Below are positions 7,076 to 11,363 of a DNA stretch of 11,363 nt, one piece after another. The position numbers and the translations under genes were made by a program. The notes beneath the pieces were generated by a model that was given only the letters and a program-made list of their open reading frames with translations, ran no database searches and was not told where the DNA came from. Origin of the DNA: Methanobacteriota archaeon (GTDB lineage Archaea; JACRDV01); NCBI GenBank assembly GCA_024860865.1, contig JACRDV010000134.1, forward strand, positions 1 to 11,363. Direction: 5' to 3'. The number at the start of each line of letters is the position of its first letter. Position 1 is the first letter of the stretch.

Positions 7076-7668
7076 TTGATACAGTTGCATTTTTCCAGGC
7101 ATTCATTGCTTTATTCGTGATTTTAGACCCAATTGCAAATATTCCTGTTTTTCTAACTTTAACTGAGAAGATGGATAAAAAAGATAGGCGTAGTACTGTA
7201 AACCAAGCTATTATAGTGGCATTTGCGCTGCTCTTTGCTTTTGCACTTCTTGGAGATTATATAATCAAATTCTTGGGAATTAAACTGGAAAGTTTTATGA
7301 TTGCAGGCGGGTTGTTGTTATTAGTTATTTCATTTGATATGTTAAAGGGTGAATTACCAAAAACTAGGCATGTAATCAAAGAAGAGGTTTCAATTGTGCC
7401 GATGGCTACGCCGTTGCTCGCCGGACCTGGGGCAATTACCACCACAATTTACTTTATTAATACAATGGGCACGCTGATTACTGTGCTAGCTGTTGTTTCA
7501 GCGATTATTGCATCAGCTATACTGTTACATCTTGGCGAAGGACTCCATAATTTATTAGGACCTAACGCTTCTCGTGGACTTACGCGAATTATGGGGTTAA
7601 TCCTAGCTGCTTTTGCAGTTGATTTAATGCGGAAAGGAATATTTGGGCTTTGGAGCGGGGGTATTTGA
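7072..7668 (+). CDS. MarC/SnatA family (UPF0056) integral membrane protein
   Basis: Membrane protein of 198 aa, the usual MarC-family length. Six hydrophobic segments at about 5-28, 44-66, 74-92, 107-130, 133-155 and 170-190. Family landmarks: LDPIANIPVFLTLT 18-31, the ATPLLAGPGAITT segment 112-124 and LTRIMGLILAAFAV 170-183. Despite the name, MarC is not an established antibiotic-resistance protein; an archaeal member (SnatA of Thermococcus sp. KS-1) was reported as a neutral amino acid transporter, and the family belongs to the LysE-type transporter clan. The ATG overlaps the asnB stop by 4 bases and its own stop overlaps the preferred gatC start, so it is translated as part of the asparagine/amidotransferase operon. 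I infer transport of a small neutral amino acid or amide; the substrate and direction cannot be read from sequence. Confidence 0.88.
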   Translation: MIDTVAFFQAFIALFVILDPIANIPVFLTLTEKMDKKDRRSTVNQAIIVAFALLFAFALLGDYIIKFLGIKLESFMIAGGLLLLVISFDMLKGELPKTRHVIKEEVSIVPMATPLLAGPGAITTTIYFINTMGTLITVLAVVSAIIASAILLHLGEGLHNLLGPNASRGLTRIMGLILAAFAVDLMRKGIFGLWSGGI

Positions 7669-7901
7669 AGCGCGAAGAAATTGAAAAGCGTGGAGAAGAA
7701 TTAATAAAAGAATTTTCAGAAGCAATTGCAGATGTAAAAGAAGAAGTTGAAACGTATTATGTTAGCGAGCTAGTAAATGTTGTGCGAATTGATTCTGAGC
7801 CGGTTCAAAAAAAAGATTTTAAAGACAAAATGCTAAAAATTGCACCAAGTGTTGATGAAGAAGGCAACATTCGAGTTGAGATTGGCAAGTGGGTCGGTTA
7901 A
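7665..7901 (+). CDS. gatC: Asp/Glu-tRNA amidotransferase subunit C (short archaeal form)
   Basis: Small subunit of the GatCAB amidotransferase, which in the family wraps around GatA and tethers it to GatB. From this start it has 78 aa, shorter than bacterial GatC (about 95). Recognition rests on the C-terminal part, VRIDSEP (40-46), MLKIAP (56-61) and EEGNIRVEIGKWVG (65-78), which follows the family's R-x-D ... L-x-x-AP ... pattern, and on its place directly before gatA. The N-terminal part is a charged helix. The TTG at 7665 is chosen because it overlaps the marC stop (TTGA) and GGAG at 7652-7655 lies 9 bases upstream; TTG at 7650 would add five residues (MERGY) and is the alternative, with AAAGGA at 7633-7638 before it. 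Without the neighbours I would only call it GatC-like. Confidence 0.75.
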   Translation: MKREEIEKRGEELIKEFSEAIADVKEEVETYYVSELVNVVRIDSEPVQKKDFKDKMLKIAPSVDEEGNIRVEIGKWVG

Positions 7902-7904
7902 AAA

Positions 7905-9305
7905 GTGGAAAATATCTTTTCTATTTCTGTTAAGGATAAGTTGGAACAGATTAAGTCAAGAAAACTGACTGCTATTGAGAACACTGAAGCTGCATTAGCT
8001 AGAATTAAAAACTTAAACCCAAAGATCAATGCTTTTATCGAACTTAATGAAAAAGGGGCATTAGACACAGCTAAGTGGATTGATGAAAAAATAAAACAAG
8101 GCAAGAAGGTTGGCAAATTAGCTGGCTTAATTGTTGCAGTTAAATCAAATATCAACGTTACTGGACTCCATATCACGTGCGCTTCAAAGACACTAGAAGA
8201 TTATGTTGGAACCTTTGATGCAGCAGTAGTTCAGAGAATTAAATCTGAAGACGGAATTATAATCGGTATGACAAATATGGATGAGTTCGCAGCTGGCTCT
8301 TCAGGTGAAACATCTGCTTGGGGACCAACAGATAATCCTTCTGCATTGGGACACATTCCAGGTGGATCAAGTTCTGGTTCAGCTGCTGCTGTCGCTGTTG
8401 GCATTTGTGATCTAGCAATCGGTTCAGACACGGGTGGCTCTATTAGAAATCCAGCCAGCCATTGTGGAATTGTTGGATTAAAACCAACTTACGGTCTCGT
8501 GCCTAGGCATGGTTTAATTGATTTAGCAATGAGTTTGGACCAAATAGGCCCTATGGCAAGGGATGTTTATGGCTGTGCTTTGTTGTTGGAAGTTATTGCT
8601 GGTTATAATCCAAGAGAATGCACAACACTTAAAGTTGATTTAAAGGATTTTACTAAAAAGGTCGGTGCAGATATTAAAGGATTAAAAATTGGGATTGCTC
8701 CTCAATACGAGGAAGTCACTGTCGATAAGAAGATTTACCAAAAAATTGAAAGAGCAATAGAAATTTTAAAGGATTTAGGAGCTAGAGTAGTTCAAGTGAA
8801 TCTCCCAAACTTAAAACGTGCGCTCCCTGCTTATTATTTGATTAACTATGTAGAATTCTTCTCTGCTACAAGAAGGTTCGATGGGAGAAGATATGGAAAA
8901 CGAATTGAGGATGTCTGTGGTGAGGAAGTTTTGCGCAGAATTTTACTAGGAAGCTATATTTCACAAAAAGAATATCGAGGAAAATACTATCACAAAGCAA
9001 TCAAAACTAGGTCAGTTATCAAACATGAGACTCTAGAAGCCTTTAAACAAGCCGATGTTTTAATCAGCCCTACTGTTCCAAAACTGCCTCACAAATTTGG
9101 AGCAAAATTGACTCCATTTGAAATGTATGGTTATGATCTCTTCACGGTTCCCACGAATTTATCAGGAATTTGTGCCGGCGTTGTACCAGTTGGAAAAATA
9201 GATGGAATTCCAATTGGGCTTCAAATACAAGGAAAACCACTCGACGAATTAACTATATTTAAGATAATGGAAGCATACGAGAAAAGCACTCGAGAATTAT
9301 CCTAG
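7905..9305 (+). CDS. gatA: Asp/Glu-tRNA amidotransferase subunit A (glutaminase)
   Basis: Amidase-signature glutaminase of GatCAB (466 aa). It frees ammonia from glutamine, which GatB uses to convert Asp-tRNA(Asn) to Asn-tRNA(Asn) and/or Glu-tRNA(Gln) to Gln-tRNA(Gln). The Ser-cisSer-Lys triad is readable: Lys80 in VAVKSNI, Ser155 in PGGSSSGSA, and nucleophile Ser179 in GSDTGGSIRNPAS; the spacing matches the known K79/S154/S178 of Staphylococcus aureus GatA. Other landmarks: SLDQIGPMARD 210-220, RRFDGRRYG 323-331 and IPIGLQIQGKPLDE 435-448. The motif reads GGSSSGSA where GGSSGGSA is common, a mild change. The start is GTG at 7905, three bases after the gatC stop, with GGGTCGGT at 7891-7898 as a possible ribosome site. 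In archaea Gln-tRNA is normally made by GatDE, so the asparagine route is the likelier role here. Confidence 0.95.
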   Translation: MENIFSISVKDKLEQIKSRKLTAIENTEAALARIKNLNPKINAFIELNEKGALDTAKWIDEKIKQGKKVGKLAGLIVAVKSNINVTGLHITCASKTLEDYVGTFDAAVVQRIKSEDGIIIGMTNMDEFAAGSSGETSAWGPTDNPSALGHIPGGSSSGSAAAVAVGICDLAIGSDTGGSIRNPASHCGIVGLKPTYGLVPRHGLIDLAMSLDQIGPMARDVYGCALLLEVIAGYNPRECTTLKVDLKDFTKKVGADIKGLKIGIAPQYEEVTVDKKIYQKIERAIEILKDLGARVVQVNLPNLKRALPAYYLINYVEFFSATRRFDGRRYGKRIEDVCGEEVLRRILLGSYISQKEYRGKYYHKAIKTRSVIKHETLEAFKQADVLISPTVPKLPHKFGAKLTPFEMYGYDLFTVPTNLSGICAGVVPVGKIDGIPIGLQIQGKPLDELTIFKIMEAYEKSTRELS

Positions 9306-9458
9306 ATTTAATGATTAGATTAATTATATTCACTAGAAATTGGACAGTGAACTAACCAAATTTCACGGTATTTAGTCAAGCAATATCCCAAAAATAGTAA
9401 AAATTGGTAAGATTATTAACTAAATCTTTGCTGAACGAAGTTTTAAAGGGAGAATCTT
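9306..9458. other. gatA-gatB spacer
   Basis: 153 bases without a gene between two subunits of the same enzyme. The only clear element is the gatB ribosome site GGGAG (9448-9452), 6 bases before the ATG. AT-rich stretches such as TAATTATATT near 9320-9330 could serve as box A for a separate promoter, and CCAA/TTGG flank an AT-rich core near 9388-9407, but neither is convincing. Confidence 0.4.
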
Positions 9459-10826
9459 ATGGAAGTTCTTATTGGACTCGAAATTCACGAGCAAATAAAT
9501 ACGAAATCAAAGCTTTACTGCGATTGCCCAACCAATTATCGAGATGTCTCGCCGAATACTAATGTATGCGAGATTTGTACTGGTTGTCCTGGAGCTAAAC
9601 CAATGCCTCCTAATCAAGATGCGTTAGATGCTGTGATTGCAATCTCGCTTATGCTCGATTGTGAAGTTTTAACAAATAGGCCCGTATATATTCAACGAAA
9701 ACACTATGATTATCCTGATTTGCCCAGTGGATATCAAAGGACAAGCTTGCCAATCGGAATAAATGGAAAAGTTAATGGAACTCGAATTAGAGAAGTACAC
9801 ATGGAGGAAGACCCGGGTCAATATGACCCAGTGAGTGGGATCGTTGATTACAATCGATCGGGTGTGCCATTGGTTGAAATAACAACTGAGCCTGATTTGC
9901 GGTCTCCTGAAGAGGCTCGTCTCTTTTTAAGAGCATTGTATAGAATACTGGATTTTAGCGGAAAAGCAAGAGAAGAGCCGGGAACTTTAAGAGTTGATGC
10001 AAATATTTCTATGGCTGGCGGAGCTCGAGTTGAAATTAAAAATATAAATTCAGTTAAAGGGGTATATCGCGCTCTGAAATATGAAATCACTCGCCAAAAA
10101 AGTTTGTTAACTAGAGGAGAAGCAGTAAGAAGAGAGACAAGAGCTTATCTTGAAAGCCAAATGATTACCGTTCCTATGCGGACCAAAGAACTTGAAGCAG
10201 ATTATAGGTATATACCTGATCCAGATATTTTTCCTCTTGTAATTGATTCTAACAAAGTTGAAGCGATTAAAGCAAGTTTGCCTGAAGCTCCGCACATGAG
10301 GGAAAAACGTCTCATTCAGCAGTATGGTATTGCACCACTGCATGCTAAAGTTTTAACAAGTGAGTTGGCTTTAGCTGATTTATTTGAAGCGGTTGCAAAA
10401 AAAATTGACCCAAAGATCGCAGCTCTTTGGTTAAGGGATAAATTGAAAAACGTTTTAAACTACTATGGAATCCGCTGTGCTGAAAGCTTATTAATCCCAG
10501 AGCACATGATTGAATTACTTAAATTAGTTCAAAGTGGCTCGATTACACCAGAAACTGGTGAAAAGTTGCTCCAAAGAATGGTTAAGGAACCAGTTTCTCC
10601 ACTTAAGTTAGTTGAAGAACTTAAATTGACCAAAATTGTGGAAGAAAAGTTGCTTGAAGAAGCTATAACAAAAGCAATTGCTCAAAATCCACAGGCTGTT
10701 AAAGATTATCTTTCTGGAAAGAGCGAGGCTTTAAATTTTTTAATGGGCCGAGTTATGAAGATAACGCAAAGTCGTGCTGATTCAAAAGTGGTAATTCAAT
10801 TGCTCAAACAAAAGCTAAAGAGATGA
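9459..10826 (+). CDS. gatB: Asp/Glu-tRNA amidotransferase subunit B (tRNA binding, kinase/amidation)
   Basis: GatB (455 aa) binds the misacylated tRNA, phosphorylates its side-chain carboxylate with ATP and amidates it with ammonia from GatA. The N-terminal cradle has IGLEIHEQINTKSKL 5-19 and a zinc-type cysteine set C21, C23, C37, C40 (with an extra C43), then YDYPDLPSGYQ 83-93, GVPLVEITTEPD 135-146, LRVDANIS 177-184, VEIKNINSVK 191-200 and DYRYIPDPD 248-256. The C-terminal helical and YqeY-like tail domain follows from about 295, with SITPETGEKLLQRM 361-374 and FLMGRVMKIT 427-436. Length and motifs indicate an intact protein. GGGAG at 9448-9452, 6 bases before the ATG, is the clearest ribosome site in the operon and decides the start. 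It is set apart from gatC-gatA by 153 bases, so it may have its own promoter. Confidence 0.96.
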   Translation: MEVLIGLEIHEQINTKSKLYCDCPTNYRDVSPNTNVCEICTGCPGAKPMPPNQDALDAVIAISLMLDCEVLTNRPVYIQRKHYDYPDLPSGYQRTSLPIGINGKVNGTRIREVHMEEDPGQYDPVSGIVDYNRSGVPLVEITTEPDLRSPEEARLFLRALYRILDFSGKAREEPGTLRVDANISMAGGARVEIKNINSVKGVYRALKYEITRQKSLLTRGEAVRRETRAYLESQMITVPMRTKELEADYRYIPDPDIFPLVIDSNKVEAIKASLPEAPHMREKRLIQQYGIAPLHAKVLTSELALADLFEAVAKKIDPKIAALWLRDKLKNVLNYYGIRCAESLLIPEHMIELLKLVQSGSITPETGEKLLQRMVKEPVSPLKLVEELKLTKIVEEKLLEEAITKAIAQNPQAVKDYLSGKSEALNFLMGRVMKITQSRADSKVVIQLLKQKLKR

Positions 10827-10831
10827 AGTAT

Positions 10832-10851
10832 AGCTTTGTTTAAAGCTTTTT
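10832..10851 (+). terminator. Hairpin terminator after gatB
   Basis: AGCTTT (10832-10837) and AAAGCT (10842-10847) form a perfect 6-bp stem with a GTTT loop, followed by four T's, starting 5 bases after the gatB stop. An upstream AAAGCTA at 10811-10817, inside the end of gatB, can pair with TAGCTTT at 10831-10837 instead, giving two mutually exclusive hairpins. Confidence 0.5.
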
Positions 10852-10982
10852 GATGATAATATCGATAATCCACAAGTAAAAATTAAAGAAAGGAGATAAT
10901 CTTATTTATTGGCAATAATATCACTAACGAGGCATTAAGGCTATAAAGCAAATAAAAATGAATAAGAATGTAAGGGATTAGG
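10852..10982. other. Spacer with an orphan Shine-Dalgarno sequence
   Basis: Gene-free stretch before the DUF433 gene. AAAGGAGATAATCTTAT at 10889-10905 contains a strong ribosome-site match, but the only start codon near it (TTG 10909) opens a 9-codon frame. It resembles the gatB leader (AAAGGGAGAATCTTATGG at 9445-9462). TATAAA at 10942-10947 may be the box A of the DUF433 gene, 36-41 bases before its ATG. Confidence 0.35.
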
Positions 10983-11228
10983 ATGGAGGAGTACCTTTTA
11001 AAGCGTATTGAAGTAAATCCTAAGATAATGATTGGCAAGCCTGTGATTAAAGGAACTAGGATCCCAGTGGACCTTATAGTAAGACTTTTTGCTACTGGTT
11101 TATCTATGCAGGATATACTCGAGGATTACCCTCAGCTTACTGAAGAAGACATAAAGGCGGCTCTCCTTTATGCATCCAAAGTCGTCGCAAACGAAGAGGT
11201 TCTTCTTACTGTTGTTGGAGAGAGCTAG
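10983..11228 (+). CDS. DUF433 family protein (VapB45-type antitoxin-like)
   Basis: Full-length 81-aa DUF433 protein (PF04255). The family pattern is clear: RIEVNPKIMIGKPVIKGTRI 8-27, IVRLFATGLSMQDILEDYPQLT 32-53 and EEDIKAALLYASKVV 54-68. The fold is a winged-helix-like domain, and members commonly precede a DUF5615 PIN-like gene as a proposed toxin-antitoxin pair; that partner follows here after 5 bases. The ATG at 10983 gives the standard N-terminus, with GGGAT at 10974-10978 as a modest ribosome site. In such pairs the first protein is expected to bind the toxin and repress its own promoter. It has no evident tie to the gat genes. Its Ile codons include about half ATA, unlike gatA. Confidence 0.9.
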   Translation: MEEYLLKRIEVNPKIMIGKPVIKGTRIPVDLIVRLFATGLSMQDILEDYPQLTEEDIKAALLYASKVVANEEVLLTVVGES

Positions 11229-11233
11229 CGATT

Positions 11234-11363
11234 GTGAAATTCATCATTGACGAGAGTACTGGCGTTAAAGTAGCTGAGACATTAAAGGCTATGGGATTTG
11301 ATGTTATCTCAGTTACAAAGGAAATGCGAGGAGCTGAGGATACAGAAGTTTTAGAACGAGCTA
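11234..11363 (+). CDS. DUF5615 PIN-like toxin candidate (3' end cut by window)
   Basis: The frame opens with GTG at 11234 and runs off the window after 43 codons. MKFIIDESTG with Asp6 and Glu7, then VAETLKAMGFDVISVT and RGAEDTEVLERA, match the start of DUF5615 (PF18480) PIN-like proteins, where the early Asp and the G-x-x-D-x-x-V-L stretch contribute to a putative metal-binding nuclease site. It lies 5 bases after the DUF433 gene, the usual antitoxin-toxin order. GGAG at 11217-11220 is 13 bases before the GTG, so translation may depend on coupling. Whether the rest of the gene is intact cannot be seen. RNase activity is inferred from the PIN fold, not shown. Confidence 0.82.
   Translation, partial: MKFIIDESTGVKVAETLKAMGFDVISVTKEMRGAEDTEVLERA

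Noticed and set aside
7072-7668. Antibiotic resistance function suggested by the MarC name
   Set aside because: The family name comes from gene position in Escherichia coli; resistance is not established, and the archaeal context points to amino acid transport.
9306-9458. A small gene in the gatA-gatB gap (for example ATG at 9311, 14 codons)
   Set aside because: Too short, no ribosome site and no protein-like composition on either strand.

Overview
The window reads as a chromosomal segment from an uncultivated, probably anaerobic archaeon. The evidence is a three-gene archaeal-type glutamate synthase, a heterodisulfide-reductase (HdrB/HdrC) protein, the short archaeal form of GatC, a MarC/SnatA membrane protein of the kind found in Thermococcales, frequent TTG/GTG starts, and a TATA-type (box A) promoter placed for a leaderless transcript. 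I cannot name the lineage from sequence alone.

Layout. (1) Positions 1-4879, plus strand: the 3' part of a gene fusing HdrB-like CCG domains to an HdrC-like iron-sulfur domain, directly followed by gltB1 (glutaminase), gltB2 (ferredoxin plus FMN synthase domain) and gltB3 (GXGXG beta-helix), a split glutamate synthase. (2) Positions 4872-5192, minus strand: a solitary AbrB/SpoVT-type regulator convergent with gltB3, with its own promoter and a terminator-like hairpin inside gltB3. (3) Positions 5193-5485: non-coding or vestigial DNA with inverted repeats just before asnB. (4) Positions 5486-9305, plus strand: asnB-marC-gatC-gatA, with overlapping or nearly touching genes, then gatB at 9459-10826 after a 153-base gap. 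(5) Positions 10827-10982: terminator-like hairpin and an orphan Shine-Dalgarno sequence. (6) Positions 10983 to the end: a DUF433 antitoxin-like gene and the start of a DUF5615 PIN-like toxin gene.

The common theme is the amide nitrogen of glutamine. Glutamate synthase moves it to 2-oxoglutarate, AsnB to aspartate, and GatCAB to misacylated Asp-tRNA(Asn) or Glu-tRNA(Gln). MarC may move a related neutral amino acid across the membrane. The Hdr-like protein beside glutamate synthase suggests, without proving, a thiol/disulfide or ferredoxin electron link to glutamate formation.

Most of the window is well-known central metabolism. The parts worth a second look are the reversed HdrB-HdrC fusion with a missing cluster ligand and its linkage to glutamate synthase, the MarC gene embedded in the amidotransferase operon, a visible change in isoleucine codon choice in the asnB-gatB block, and small regulatory structures in the gaps. 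I see no rRNA, tRNA, CRISPR array or transposon.
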